Positions 17,469 through 27,160 of a stretch of 64,000 nt of DNA are shown one piece after another. This DNA is from Geodermatophilus sabuli (GTDB lineage Bacteria; Actinomycetota; Actinomycetes; Mycobacteriales; Geodermatophilaceae). The translations under genes and the position numbers were made by a program. The notes under the pieces are model-generated. The model was not told the DNA's origin. It did not search any database and saw only the letters and a list, made by a program, of their open reading frames with translations. The stretch lies in assembly GCF_900215145.1 (NCBI RefSeq), contig NZ_OBDO01000003.1:403305-467304 (forward strand), in the 5' to 3' direction. Each line of letters opens with the position of its first letter. Position 1 is the first letter of the stretch.

Positions 17469-17641
17469 GACACCTCCCCGACCTCGTCGATCACTTGTTC
17501 GAAGTCTATCGGGTGTGGACGTGCCGGACTACCCGAATCCCCAGGTCGGACGGCTGTCCACAGATCCCGACGGGCGCTTGCGAAGCCGTAGGGAGGGGGC
17601 TCGAGCGACCACCACAGCCACCAGCCTCGGAGAGTCGCCCG

Positions 17642-18340
17642 TCAGCGGGGCTGCCGCAGGGCCCACGCCAGCGAGCGCGCCGACTGCGCCAGACGCGCCC
17701 GCCCGGTCCAGGCCGAGCGTCCCTCCGGCCGCACGTCCCGCACCACCGGCACGCTGGTCACCGGCCGGCGGGCCGCCCCGACGGCCAGCACGACGCTCGG
17801 CGCCGCCGCGGCGAGGACCGCGTCGAGGACCACGGCCCGCACCGCCGGACCCATGGCGAGGAAGGCGCCGGCGTCCGGCGGCAGGCCGGTGAGCCGCGCG
17901 GCCACCCGGCGGTGCGCCGTCCCGCTGAGCCGGCGGACCCGGGACTCATAGGCGCCCCGGCGTCCCGCGAAGACCGCCTCGACGTCACCGGCGGCCAGCC
18001 GGTCCAGCAGCAGCGGCACCGCCTCCGGAGGGTCCTGCAGGTCGGCGTCCAGGCACACCCAGACGTCGGCGTCCGGTTCGTCCGCCAGCCCGTGGGCCAG
18101 CGCGGCGTGCTGCCCGCCGTTGACCTCGAGCACGGTGACCGCGATGCGGGGATCGGCCGCGCTCAACCCGCGCGCGACGCGCGCGCTGTCGTCGGGCGAG
18201 GCGTCGACGACCAGCCGCAACCGCCAGGAGCGGCCCTCCAGCGCCGCGGCCAGCCGCTGCGCGAGCGGGACCAGCGTCGCCTCGTTGCGGTAGACGGGGA
18301 CGACGACCGCCACCCGGGGCGGCGCGCTCACGCGCGCCAC
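17642..18340 (-). CDS. Family 2 glycosyltransferase
   Basis: The 232-residue protein has the GT2 beginning VAVVVPVYRNEATLVPLAQRL, VVDASPDDS, EVNGGQHAALAHGL and the metal-binding CLDADLQDPPEAV (Asp-x-Asp near residue 97). The NGGQHAAL and DADLQDPP motifs are those of the polyprenyl-phosphate hexosyltransferase (DPM1/GtrB) branch, but the C-terminal membrane helices of that branch are absent. It follows the epimerase gene by 55 bases and is probably the last gene of the aldolase-epimerase-GT2 operon. The start is uncertain: GTG at 18340 or 18331, neither with a clear ribosome binding site. Confidence 0.8.
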   Translation of the reverse strand: MARVSAPPRVAVVVPVYRNEATLVPLAQRLAAALEGRSWRLRLVVDASPDDSARVARGLSAADPRIAVTVLEVNGGQHAALAHGLADEPDADVWVCLDADLQDPPEAVPLLLDRLAAGDVEAVFAGRRGAYESRVRRLSGTAHRRVAARLTGLPPDAGAFLAMGPAVRAVVLDAVLAAAAPSVVLAVGAARRPVTSVPVVRDVRPEGRSAWTGRARLAQSARSLAWALRQPR

Positions 18341-18395
18341 CGACAGGGCACCACCCGGGAGCGCGCCCGGACCGCCCGGCCCTCCGACCGCCCGC

Positions 18396-19250
18396 TCACG
18401 CGCCCGCTGCCCAGGCCCGCCGCAACCCCTCGGCGAGGTCCACCGTCGGCCGCCAGCCCAGCAGCAACGCCGCCAGCGACGGGTCGCTGACCCAGCAGTC
18501 GGTGTCCCACTCCCGACCCGGGTGGGCGCCGGGCCGCGTCCCGATCGGCCGCCCGGTGACCCGCGAGGCCACCTCCACCAGCTCCTCGGTGGAGGTCTGC
18601 ACGCCGGTCCCCAGGTTGAGCACCTGCCCCGGAGGGAGGCCGTCGGCGAGCGCGGCGCGGACGCAGGCGTCGACGACGTCGCCGACCCACACCCAGTCCC
18701 GCCGGCTCACCCGCGCCGGCAGCGGGACGACCGCGCCCGTCCGGGCCGCCGCCAGCACCACCGGGACCAACCGGGTGGGGTGGTCGCCGGGCCCGTACAC
18801 CTGGAACGCCCGCAGCACGGCTGCCCGCACCCCGCGCTCGGCGGCGGCCGCCTGCAGCAGCAGCGAGCCGGCGGCCTTGGTCGCGCCGAAGAAGCCGCGC
18901 GGCCGCAGCGCGGAGTCCTCGGCCAGCGGCACCGGCGCGGCGGCGTACTCGGTCGAGGACCCCAGCCGGACCACCGCCCGGCAGCGCGAGGGCAGCGCGT
19001 CGACCAGCCACGGGCTGGTGTTGACCGCGACGGTGGCGGCCCGCTCCGCAGGCGTCGCCTTCGCACGACCGGCGGCGAGGGAGAACACGACATCGGGGGC
19101 GGCGTCGACCACCGCCGCGGCGCCGGCGACGGGATCGGCGAGGTCGACGTCGGCCCGGGTCAGCGGGACGACGTCCCAGCCGTCGGCGCGCAGCCGGGCG
19201 ACGAGGTGCCGGCCGACGAACCCGCCGGCACCGGTGATCAGCGCCCTCAC
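18396..19250 (-). CDS. NAD-dependent epimerase/dehydratase
   Basis: This 284-residue extended SDR begins [18 protein letters not shown], has LGSSTEYAA with the catalytic Ser, and [12 protein letters not shown] where the expected Tyr of the YxxxK motif is replaced by Gly-Ala-Thr-Lys context, so the Tyr position should be checked (FFGATK). Later motifs ([36 protein letters not shown]) are typical of nucleotide-sugar epimerases. The GTG start overlaps the aldolase stop (GTGA). With the neighbouring GT2 it may make or modify a glycan. Confidence 0.8.
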   Translation of the reverse strand: MRALITGAGGFVGRHLVARLRADGWDVVPLTRADVDLADPVAGAAAVVDAAPDVVFSLAAGRAKATPAERAATVAVNTSPWLVDALPSRCRAVVRLGSSTEYAAAPVPLAEDSALRPRGFFGATKAAGSLLLQAAAAERGVRAAVLRAFQVYGPGDHPTRLVPVVLAAARTGAVVPLPARVSRRDWVWVGDVVDACVRAALADGLPPGQVLNLGTGVQTSTEELVEVASRVTGRPIGTRPGAHPGREWDTDCWVSDPSLAALLLGWRPTVDLAEGLRRAWAAGA

Positions 19251-20035
19251 GCCGACTGGGCCACCGGGACGCCGGTCACCGCGGCCCCGAAGTCCGCCCG
19301 GCGCGCGGCGGCCTCCGCGGGCGTCGCGGAGCGCAGGACGTCCAGCGCGGCCAGCAGCCGCGGCACCTCGACGAACGGGTCGCGGCCGGCCATGTCCGCG
19401 GTGAACGAGCGGCGCAGGAAGGTGAACCCCGTCCCGAGGCGGACCAGTTCGGCGGCCAGCAGGTCCCCGGGCACCGGGTAGCCGCCCCCGGGCAGGGTCA
19501 GCCCGCCGACGCCGAAGGGCCGGTCGCCGACGACCGCCCGGACGGCGTCGACGGTGCCGTCGACCAGCGGGGTGAACAGCTGGGTGGCGCGGCGGTCGAT
19601 GCGCAGGTCGTTGAGGCCCACGTAGACCCGCGACAGCGGCCGGCGGGCCAGGTCGGCGGCGCGGGCGACGGCGTCCTGCGTCTCGACCAGGATGCCCAGG
19701 CCGCAGCGCCCCGCGACCAGGTCGAGGGTGCGGTCGACCTCCTCGGTCGTGCGGACCATCGGCAGCATCAGCTCGTCGGCGCCGCGGGCCACCGCGTCGT
19801 CCACCTCGCCCGCCGTCCACGGGCCGTAGCCGTTGAGCCGGCACAGCAGCCGACCGTCGGTCGCCGCGCGCATGCGGCTGAGGTCCTCGGGGCGGTCGGC
19901 GTTGATCTGCGTTCCCTCGCCGGCCTGGCGCCGGTGCTTCCCGCGGCGTTCCCAGTCGACGACGATCCCGGCCGTGCCCGCGGCGACCACGTCGGCACCC
20001 CACGACGAGTCGACCGAGAAGAGGAAGAGGTCCAT
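19247..20035 (-). CDS. HpcH/HpaI aldolase/citrate lyase-family protein
   Basis: The 262-residue protein has a TIM-barrel aldolase layout: VDSSWGADVVAAGTAGIVVDWE, QINADRPEDL, LLCRLNG, GADELMLPMVRTTEEVDRTLDL, ILVETQDAVARAADLA (metal-binding Glu) and VYVGLNDLRID (Asp). These fit the HpcH/HpaI family, which includes class II aldolases, citrate lyase beta and the siderophore-linked citrate synthase SbnG. The ATG lacks a Shine-Dalgarno sequence; TACGCT six bases upstream suggests a leaderless message. An IdeR-like box overlaps that -10, so iron control is likely. Exact reaction unknown. Confidence 0.75.
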   Translation of the reverse strand: MDLFLFSVDSSWGADVVAAGTAGIVVDWERRGKHRRQAGEGTQINADRPEDLSRMRAATDGRLLCRLNGYGPWTAGEVDDAVARGADELMLPMVRTTEEVDRTLDLVAGRCGLGILVETQDAVARAADLARRPLSRVYVGLNDLRIDRRATQLFTPLVDGTVDAVRAVVGDRPFGVGGLTLPGGGYPVPGDLLAAELVRLGTGFTFLRRSFTADMAGRDPFVEVPRLLAALDVLRSATPAEAAARRADFGAAVTGVPVAQSA

Positions 20036-20039
20036 CGAG

Positions 20040-20058
20040 TGAGCGTAGGCACACCTAA
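20040..20058. promoter_or_regulatory. DtxR/IdeR-like iron box before the aldolase operon
   Basis: TGAGCGTAGGCACACCTAA matches the 19-base iron-box consensus TTAGGTTAGGCTAACCTAA at 14 positions (my count by eye). It covers the TACGCT -10 (minus strand, 20047-20042) of the aldolase gene, where a bound repressor would block transcription. It also lies just past the end of the iron-transporter operon, but faces the aldolase promoter. Confidence 0.5.
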
Positions 20059-20074
20059 CCCGTTTGCGGGTCGG

Positions 20075-21139
<1,065 letters not shown>

Positions 21140-21161
21140 GTGGTCGGGTCCTCGGCGGGCA

Positions 21162-22712
21162 TCAGGTGGTCAGACCTCTCCGGGCGTCGTGGGAGAGCAG
21201 GACGGTGGCCGGCGCCGACAGCAGCACCATGACGACGGCGTAGGGCGCGGCCGCCCCGTACTCCAGCGCGCTGCTGGCCGACCAGAACGCCGTCGCCAGC
21301 GTCGTCGTCCCGGTGGGGGCGAGCAGCAGGGTGGCGGTCAGCTCGGTGACGACGGCGAGGAAGACCAGCGCGGCGCCGGCACCGATGCCGGGGGCGAGCA
21401 GCGGGAGCGTGACGCGGCGCAGCCGGTCGGGGGCGGAGGAGCCGAGCGAGGCGGCGACGTCGTCGTAGAGCCGGGGCGACTGCTCGACCGCGGAGCGCAC
21501 GGGCACGATCGCGCGCGGCAGGAAGAGGATCGCGTAGGCGGCCAGGAGGACCGGCACGGTCTGGTAGACCCACGGCGTCACGTCGATGGCGATGGTGACC
21601 AGCGCGAGCGCGATGACGATCGCCGGCACCGAGCTGCCCAGGTAGGTGCTGCGTTCCAGCAGCGTGGTCAGCCGGCCGCGGGCGCGCACCGCCAGCCAGC
21701 CGGTCGGCAGGGCCATCGCGGTGGTGACGGCGGCGGCCGCCGCGGCCAGGCCCAGCGTCGTCCCCGTGGTGGTGACCAACGCGCCCACCTCGAGGTCGGT
21801 GGACGAGCCGCAGACCAGCCACGTGCCCAGGCTGCCCAGCGGCACCACCAGGGACAGCCCGACCAGGACCGCGAGCGCCAGCAGCGACGGGAGGGTGAGC
21901 GCGCCCAGCCGCACCGGCCGGCCGGTCCGGGCCACCCCGGCGCCGGTGCGGGCGTAGCCGTGCCGGCCGCGCAGCCGCAGCTCGGCCAGCAGCAGCGCCA
22001 GGCACAGCAGCACGAGGACGCCGGCGAGCGTGGTGGCGCCCGGCCCGTTGAAGGTGGCCCGGTACTGGTCGTAGATCGCGGTGGTGAAGGTGGCGTAGCG
22101 CAGCATCTGCAGCGCGCCGAACTCCGCGAGCACGTGCAGCGCGACGAGCAGGCTGCCGCCGAGCAGCGCCACCCGCAGCTGCGGCAGCTGCACCCGCCGG
22201 AACACCGCCCAGCCCGACAGGCCCAGGCCGCGGGCGGTCTCCTCCAGCGCCGGGTCCAGCCCGCGGAAGGCCGCGACCACCGGCAGGTAGACGAACGGGA
22301 AGTAGGACAGGGTCACGACCAGCAGCGCGCCGGCGTAGGTGTCCAGCCCCGGGAGCACGGAGATCCACGCGTAGCTGGTGACGAACGCCGGCACCGCCAG
22401 CGGCGCGACCAGCAGCACGTGCCAGGTCCGCCGTCCGGGCAGGGCGGTCCGCTCCACCAGCCACGCCGCACCGACCCCGAGGGCGGCGCACAGCAGCACC
22501 GTCCCGCCGACCAGGCGGGCGGTGTTCCAGAGCAGCTCGCCCACCCGCGGGCGGAACACCAGCTCCCGGATGCCGCTCCAGCCGACGTCGACGGTCGAGA
22601 CGACGATGTAGACCAGCGGCAGCAGGGTGAGGGCGGCGACGGCCGCGGCCAGCACGAGCGGCACCGGCGTCCGACGCAGCCGCGAGCGCGCGCGGACGGG
22701 GCCGCGGGGCAC
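21162..22712 (-). CDS. Ferric-iron ABC transporter permease (FbpB-like)
   Basis: The 516-residue protein is a fused double permease with about twelve membrane segments and two EAA-type loops: EETARGLGLSGWAVFRRVQLPQLR and YDDVAASLGSSAPDRLRRVTLPLL. This arrangement is typical of FbpB. The GTG at 22712 is chosen because GGAG lies six bases upstream. There is no ATG, GTG or TTG closer to the end of the binding-protein gene in this frame; a CTG at 22763 overlapping that gene's stop codon (CTGA) and preceded by AGGAGG is an alternative start adding 17 residues. Confidence 0.85.
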   Translation of the reverse strand: MPRGPVRARSRLRRTPVPLVLAAAVAALTLLPLVYIVVSTVDVGWSGIRELVFRPRVGELLWNTARLVGGTVLLCAALGVGAAWLVERTALPGRRTWHVLLVAPLAVPAFVTSYAWISVLPGLDTYAGALLVVTLSYFPFVYLPVVAAFRGLDPALEETARGLGLSGWAVFRRVQLPQLRVALLGGSLLVALHVLAEFGALQMLRYATFTTAIYDQYRATFNGPGATTLAGVLVLLCLALLLAELRLRGRHGYARTGAGVARTGRPVRLGALTLPSLLALAVLVGLSLVVPLGSLGTWLVCGSSTDLEVGALVTTTGTTLGLAAAAAAVTTAMALPTGWLAVRARGRLTTLLERSTYLGSSVPAIVIALALVTIAIDVTPWVYQTVPVLLAAYAILFLPRAIVPVRSAVEQSPRLYDDVAASLGSSAPDRLRRVTLPLLAPGIGAGAALVFLAVVTELTATLLLAPTGTTTLATAFWSASSALEYGAAAPYAVVMVLLSAPATVLLSHDARRGLTT

Positions 22713-22759
22713 CGGGCGCTCCGGCGTCCCGGGCCGGGTGGCCGGCGACGCGGGTGCGC

Positions 22760-23782
22760 TCAGAGCAACCCCACCTCCTGCATGAGCTCGGTGACCCGTC
22801 GCTGGTCCAGCGACCCCGGGTCGACGTCGGGCGCCTGCAGTTCCTCCAGCGGGGGCAGCGCGTCGGCGGAGGCGACGCCGGTGCCGACGGCGTACTCGAG
22901 CGCCGAGCTCTCGGCCAGCTTCCGCTGCGCCTCCGGACCGGTCAGGTACGCGACCAGCTGCTGGGCCTCCTCCGGCTGGTCGGTGGAGGCCAGCACGCCG
23001 GCGCCGGAGACGCTCACGAAGGCACCGGGATCGCCGTTGCCGAAGAGGTGCAGCCGTGCGTCGTCGCCCTGCAGCGCGTTCTCCGCCTGGTCGCGGTACC
23101 AGTAGTAGTGGTACATCACGCCGGCGTCGATCTCGCCCTCGTCGGCGGCGCGCATGACCGCGGTGTTGCTCTGGTAGACGTCGGCGTTGTGCTGCAGCCC
23201 CTCCAGCCAGGCCCGCGTGGCGTCCTCCCCGCGCAGGGCGAGGACGGCGCTGACGATCGCCTGGAAGTCCGGCCCACCGGCGGCGATGCCGATGCGGCCC
23301 TCCCACGCCGGGTCGGCGAGCTCCATGATCGACGCCGGCAGCTCGGCCCCGGGCAGGGCGGCGGGGTTGTAGACGAGCACGGTGGAGCGCGCGGCGAAAC
23401 CGGTCCACGTGCCCGACGACGGCCGGAACCGCTCCCCCACCTGGTCCAGCGTCGACTGGTCCAGCGGCGCGAGCAGCCCCTCGTCGTCGAGGATGTCGAT
23501 CGAGGGGCTGTTCTCGGTGAGGAAGACGTCCGCCGGCGACGCCTCGCCCTCCTGGACGATCTGGTTGGCCAGCTCGGCGTCGTTCGCGTCGCGGAACTCC
23601 AGCCCGATGCCGGTCTCGGCGGTGAAGCCCTCGAGCATGGTGCGCACCAGGCTCTCGTGCTGGGCGCTGTAGACCGTCAGGGTCTCGGCGCCGGCGGCGT
23701 CGTCGGAACCGCACCCGGCGAGCACCCCCACAGCAGTGAGAGCGGTCAGTGCACTCGCGGTCACCCGCCCGAACCCGTCCAC
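22760..23782 (-). CDS. Ferric-iron ABC transporter substrate-binding lipoprotein (FbpA-like)
   Basis: The 340-residue protein has a short signal peptide ending in the lipobox LAGC (Cys at about residue 24), then LTVYSAQHESLVRTMLEGFTAETGI, FRDANDAELANQI, DVFLTENSPSIDIL, VYQSNTAVMRAADEGEIDAG and the iron-ligand region MYHYYWYRDQ with several Tyr. These are hallmarks of the bacterial transferrin-like family. The GTG at 23782 follows AGAGG seven bases upstream. It is first in the operon, and an iron box lies just upstream. Confidence 0.9.
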   Translation of the reverse strand: MDGFGRVTASALTALTAVGVLAGCGSDDAAGAETLTVYSAQHESLVRTMLEGFTAETGIGLEFRDANDAELANQIVQEGEASPADVFLTENSPSIDILDDEGLLAPLDQSTLDQVGERFRPSSGTWTGFAARSTVLVYNPAALPGAELPASIMELADPAWEGRIGIAAGGPDFQAIVSAVLALRGEDATRAWLEGLQHNADVYQSNTAVMRAADEGEIDAGVMYHYYWYRDQAENALQGDDARLHLFGNGDPGAFVSVSGAGVLASTDQPEEAQQLVAYLTGPEAQRKLAESSALEYAVGTGVASADALPPLEELQAPDVDPGSLDQRRVTELMQEVGLL

Positions 23783-23798
23783 GCATGGCCCTCTCTGA

Positions 23799-23817
23799 TG
23801 AGGTGAGGCTGCCCTGA
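23799..23817. promoter_or_regulatory. DtxR/IdeR-like iron box before the ferric-iron transporter operon
   Basis: TGAGGTGAGGCTGCCCTGA matches the iron-box consensus TTAGGTTAGGCTAACCTAA at 14 of 19 positions (by eye). Its edge is 16 bases from the GTG of the binding-protein gene, overlapping the likely promoter. Iron-dependent repression by a DtxR/IdeR protein is expected for such an operon. Confidence 0.6.
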
Positions 23818-23878
23818 CCAGAAGGTGTACCACGGGAGGTGGCCGAGCGGCCGGGCCCGATGAGCTACAACTTCGGGC

Positions 23879-24328
23879 ATGACCGCCGCCGCACCCCTGC
23901 TCCGCACCGCCCGCTTCGCGCAGCTGACGCCGTTCGAGGTCTACGCGCTGTGCCGGCTGCGGGTCGACGTCTTCGTCGTGGAGCAACAGTGCCCCTACCC
24001 GGAGCTGGACGGCCGGGACGTCGAGCCGGCCACCGTGCACCTGTGGTTCGACGACGACGGCGCGGTCGCGGCCACGATCCGGGTGCTGGACGACGGCGAC
24101 ACCCGCGCGATCGGGCGGGTCGCCACCGCAGCGACGCACCGCGGTCGCGGGCTGGCCGCCGAGCTGATCCGCGCCGGCATCGACCTGTGCGACGGGCACC
24201 CGATCACCCTCGGCGCGCAGGCCCACCTCGAGGGCTGGTACGAGCGGTTCGGCTTCCGGCGCAGCGGCCCGGGCTACGTGGAGGACGGCATCCCGCACGT
24301 CCCGATGCGGCGCGCCGCCACCCCCTGA
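23879..24328 (+). CDS. GNAT acetyltransferase, ElaA-like
   Basis: The 149-residue protein carries the ElaA pattern: LTPFEVYALCRLRVDVFVVEQQCPYPELDGRD near residues 17-48, AATIRVLDDG, the acetyl-CoA loop RVATAATHRGRGLAAELI (about 80-97), and LGAQAHLEGWYERFGFRRSG. ElaA-type proteins are GNAT acyltransferases whose substrates are not established. The length is full. It is divergent from the iron operon, with about 95 bases between starts. No Shine-Dalgarno sequence is evident; TACAAC lies eight bases before the ATG. Confidence 0.85.
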   Translation: MTAAAPLLRTARFAQLTPFEVYALCRLRVDVFVVEQQCPYPELDGRDVEPATVHLWFDDDGAVAATIRVLDDGDTRAIGRVATAATHRGRGLAAELIRAGIDLCDGHPITLGAQAHLEGWYERFGFRRSGPGYVEDGIPHVPMRRAATP

Positions 24329-24340
24329 GAGAGCGCGAGG

Positions 24341-25300
24341 TCAGGCCTCCCGGGGTCGGCCGCCGCCGTCCCGGGGCGGGGCGTCGCGGCCGCGGTCCCC
24401 GCGCAGCCGGTCGGCGACCGCCGGGGAGACCCGGCCCAGCTCGGCGAGCACGCCGTCGCTCTTGTGCACGTTGCTCGACCACACCGGCTCGGGGTGGGTG
24501 TCGACGCCCGCGGCGACGTCCTCGGCGGTGCGCAGCTTGGCGACCTTGTGCACGAGCACCCCGAAGCCGACCTTGGCCACGACGTCGGCCACCGAGTAGC
24601 CGACCTGCATGGCGGTGAACCAGGCCGGCGTGACGTCGGCGAAGACGGGGACCGCGTAGACCAGCGGGTAGATGCCGAAGCTGCTCAGCAGCACGATCGT
24701 CGCGTTGCGCAGGCTCGCCGCCGCCTCGGGGCCCATCGTGGGCAGTGACCGGCGCACCGCGCCGATGAGAGCCACGTACAGGTAGGCGAAGAAGACCGTG
24801 CTGACCAGGCCCCACCCGACCAGCGCGAGGGTGTCGCGGCCCTGGTCGACGACCTGCGCGCCGACGTACCCCGTGACGATCATGAGGAAGGCCGCCGCCA
24901 TCGTGGTGAACCGCAGCCGCCGGGCGGCCGCGCCGGCGATCGAGCAGACGGCGAGCAGCTCGACGGTCAGCAGCGGCACCGTGACCGACCAGTCGATGAA
25001 GCGGGTGCCCTCCGTCGTCCGCGCCTCCTCGTTCGGCACGAAGACGCCGCCCTCGAACCGGAACCCGCTGTCCCAGTCGAGGTGGAGGAGCAGGTAGGCG
25101 ACCGTCGCGACCGCCGCCAGGCACACGGCCGCGTACGACGACGGCCGGTAGCGGGCGGAGACCTCGTCCCGGCTGATCCAGGAGTAGAGGAGGTAGGCGA
25201 ACAGCGCGAACCCCGCGCCGAGGATGGCCAGCTGCACCACGTCGTAGAGCCCCGGCGACATGGTCTGCAGCTCGGGCACGGGCGGGTCGTTCGGGTCCAC
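24341..25300 (-). CDS. Microbial rhodopsin, predicted light-driven proton pump
   Basis: The 319-residue protein has seven membrane helices. Helix C reads RFIDWSVTVPLLTVELL, giving Arg100, Asp103 (proton acceptor), Thr107 and Glu114 (donor), the DTE motif of proteorhodopsin-like outward proton pumps. Helix G reads YSVADVVAKVGFG with Asp239 and the retinal Schiff-base Lys243. In helix F the pocket Trp of bacteriorhodopsin (W182) is replaced by Phe208 (FGIYPLVY). A 60-70-residue hydrophilic C-terminal tail is unusually long. GTG at 25300 has GGAG five bases upstream; ATG at 25261 would drop 13 residues. No retinal or carotenoid synthesis gene is in the window. Confidence 0.9.
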   Translation of the reverse strand: MDPNDPPVPELQTMSPGLYDVVQLAILGAGFALFAYLLYSWISRDEVSARYRPSSYAAVCLAAVATVAYLLLHLDWDSGFRFEGGVFVPNEEARTTEGTRFIDWSVTVPLLTVELLAVCSIAGAAARRLRFTTMAAAFLMIVTGYVGAQVVDQGRDTLALVGWGLVSTVFFAYLYVALIGAVRRSLPTMGPEAAASLRNATIVLLSSFGIYPLVYAVPVFADVTPAWFTAMQVGYSVADVVAKVGFGVLVHKVAKLRTAEDVAAGVDTHPEPVWSSNVHKSDGVLAELGRVSPAVADRLRGDRGRDAPPRDGGGRPREA

Positions 25301-25409
25301 GGGCCACTCCGCGAGCAGGGGGACGGACCGGGGGGCGCTACCCGTGCGCACGCGCGGCCCAACCCCGCCGGACCCGGCACCGTGCGCCGGGGTCGGGCAC
25401 GATGCCCCG

Positions 25410-25712
25410 GTGGACCCCTCCGAGCTGCTCCGGACGGCGGCGACCCGGCTGGAGACGCTGGCCGCCCGCACCACACCCGGCGACTGGCGGACCGCCGGGC
25501 TCCTGGCCACCCGGCCGGAGGTCGTCGCCACGCTGGCCGGCGGCGGCACCGAGCACGTCGCCGAGGCCCGCGCCGCGACCGGTACGTGGATCGCCGCGCT
25601 CTCCCCCGCGCTCGCCGCCCCCCTGGCGGCCTGGCTGCGCGCCGCGGCGGACGACCCGGTGACCCCGGAGGCCGAGGCGTTCGCGCGGGCGCTGCTGAGC
25701 CGGCTCGGCTGA
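25410..25712 (+). CDS. Small conserved hypothetical protein
   Basis: The 100-residue protein is almost entirely helical and Ala-rich: DPSELLRTAATRLETLAARTTPGDWRTAG, then THE-like EHVAEARAATGTWIAALSPALAAPLAAWL and PEAEAFARALLSRLG. Similar small proteins of unknown function occur in actinobacteria. The GTG at 25410 has no Shine-Dalgarno sequence. It is divergent from the rhodopsin gene, 109 bases apart, and is followed by a good terminator hairpin. Confidence 0.55.
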   Translation: MDPSELLRTAATRLETLAARTTPGDWRTAGLLATRPEVVATLAGGGTEHVAEARAATGTWIAALSPALAAPLAAWLRAAADDPVTPEAEAFARALLSRLG

Positions 25713-25724
25713 CCGCTCCCGCGC

Positions 25725-25755
25725 GGGGCCCGGTACCCCCGTGGCACCGGGCCCC
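25725..25755. terminator. Ten-pair hairpin terminator
   Basis: GGGGCCCGGT (25725-25734) pairs perfectly with ACCGGGCCCC (25746-25755) around an 11-base loop. It starts 12 bases after the stop of the small gene at 25410 and there is no T-run, as usual in high-GC actinobacteria. Confidence 0.6.
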
Positions 25756-25877
25756 ACCCGCGGTTCCCGGAACTCTATGAGACGTCCCCGTTCTGTTTCC
25801 TGTCGAGCCGTCGTCGTCGGCCGGCCCCCCACCCACGAGGACGGCCTGGAGCGGGCCGGCGCCGACGGGCGGCGCGG

Positions 25878-27143
25878 TCAGCCGCAGCCGGCGGCCCGGT
25901 CGAGCAGCAGGGCCCGTTCCCGCTCGTTGCGGGTGAGCGACGCGGCCCGCTCGAACTCGCGCCGCGCCTCCGCGCCGCGGCCGAGCTGCAGGAGCAGGTC
26001 CCCGCGGGCCGCGGGCAGCAGGTGGTAGCCGCGCAGCGCCGGCGCGCCGGTGAGCTCGTCGACGAGCTCCAGCCCGGCGGCGGGGCCGTAGGCGCGCGAG
26101 ACCGCGACGGCGCGGTTGAGCTCCACGACCGGGGAGGGCTGCAGCTCCGCCAACGCGTCGTAGAGCGCGGCGATGCGCACCCAGTCGGTCTCCTCCGCCG
26201 TCCGGGCGCGCGCGTGGCAGGCCGCGATGGCCGCCTGCAGCCCGTAGGGACCCAGACCGGTGCCGCTCCCCTCCGCACGGCGCAGCGCGGCCAGCCCCCG
26301 GCCGATGAGCACGTGGTCCCACCGGCCGCGGTCCTGGTCGAGCAGCAGCACCGGCTCGCCGCCGGGACCGGTGCGGGCGCGGATGCGGGAGGCCTGCAGC
26401 TCCATGAGCGCGACCAGCCCGTGGACCTCGGACTCCCCCGGGGTCAGCGCGGCGAGGATGCGCCCCAGCCGCAGCGCCTCCTGGCAGAGCTCGGGCCGGG
26501 TCCAGGACTCCCCCGCCGTCGCCGCGTAGCCCTCGTTGAACACCAGGTAGACGACCTCGAGCACCGAGGTGAGCCGGGCCGCGAAGTCGTTCCCGGTGGG
26601 CATCTCGAACGGCACCCTCGCCGCGGCGAGGGTGCGCTTGGCCCGGACGACCCGCTGCGCGACCGTCGAGCCGGGCACCAGGAAGGCCCGGGCGATCTCG
26701 TCGGTGCCGAGCCCCCCGACCAGCCGCAGGGTCAGGGCCACCCGGGCCTCACGGGAGAGCACCGGGTGGCAGGCGATGAAGACCAGCCGCAGCAGGTCGT
26801 CCTCGACCACCTCGTCCAGCGCCCTGTCGATGGCCGAGGCCCAGTCCGGCTCCTCGGTCTCGGTCAGCTCGCGGCCGAGCTCGACGGTCTTGCGCTCCAG
26901 CCGCTGCGCGCGCCGGAAGACGTCGACCGCCCGGTGCTTTGCCGTCGCCATGAGCCAGGCCGCCGGCTTGTCGGGGACGCCGGTCCGCGGCCACCGCTCC
27001 AGCGCGGCCACCAGCGCGTCCTGCGCCAGCTCCTCGGCCAGGCCGACGTCCCCGGTGACCCGGGTGAGGGCGGCGACGAGCTTGGCGGACTCGATCCGCC
27101 AGACGGCCTCGACGACCCGGGAGGTCGTCGTCCCGCCGCTCAC
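25878..27143 (-). CDS. ECF42-group RNA polymerase sigma factor
   Basis: The 421-residue protein has sigma-2 (WRIESAKLVAALTRVTGDVGLAEELAQDALVAALERWP, then RAVDVFRRAQ) and sigma-4 (LRLVGGLGTDEIARAFLVPGSTVAQRVVRAKR), followed by a 200-residue C-terminal domain with TPR-like helices (LNEGYAATAGE-type VFNEGYAATAG, and VELNRAVAVSRAYGPAAGL). That long extension and the DGPF/YCII gene 17 bases upstream are the marks of group ECF42. No anti-sigma gene is present, as is usual for this group. The GTG at 27143 is chosen because homology begins right there. Confidence 0.9.
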   Translation of the reverse strand: MSGGTTTSRVVEAVWRIESAKLVAALTRVTGDVGLAEELAQDALVAALERWPRTGVPDKPAAWLMATAKHRAVDVFRRAQRLERKTVELGRELTETEEPDWASAIDRALDEVVEDDLLRLVFIACHPVLSREARVALTLRLVGGLGTDEIARAFLVPGSTVAQRVVRAKRTLAAARVPFEMPTGNDFAARLTSVLEVVYLVFNEGYAATAGESWTRPELCQEALRLGRILAALTPGESEVHGLVALMELQASRIRARTGPGGEPVLLLDQDRGRWDHVLIGRGLAALRRAEGSGTGLGPYGLQAAIAACHARARTAEETDWVRIAALYDALAELQPSPVVELNRAVAVSRAYGPAAGLELVDELTGAPALRGYHLLPAARGDLLLQLGRGAEARREFERAASLTRNERERALLLDRAAGCG

Positions 27144-27160
27144 CGCCGCCCGCCCGGCCG

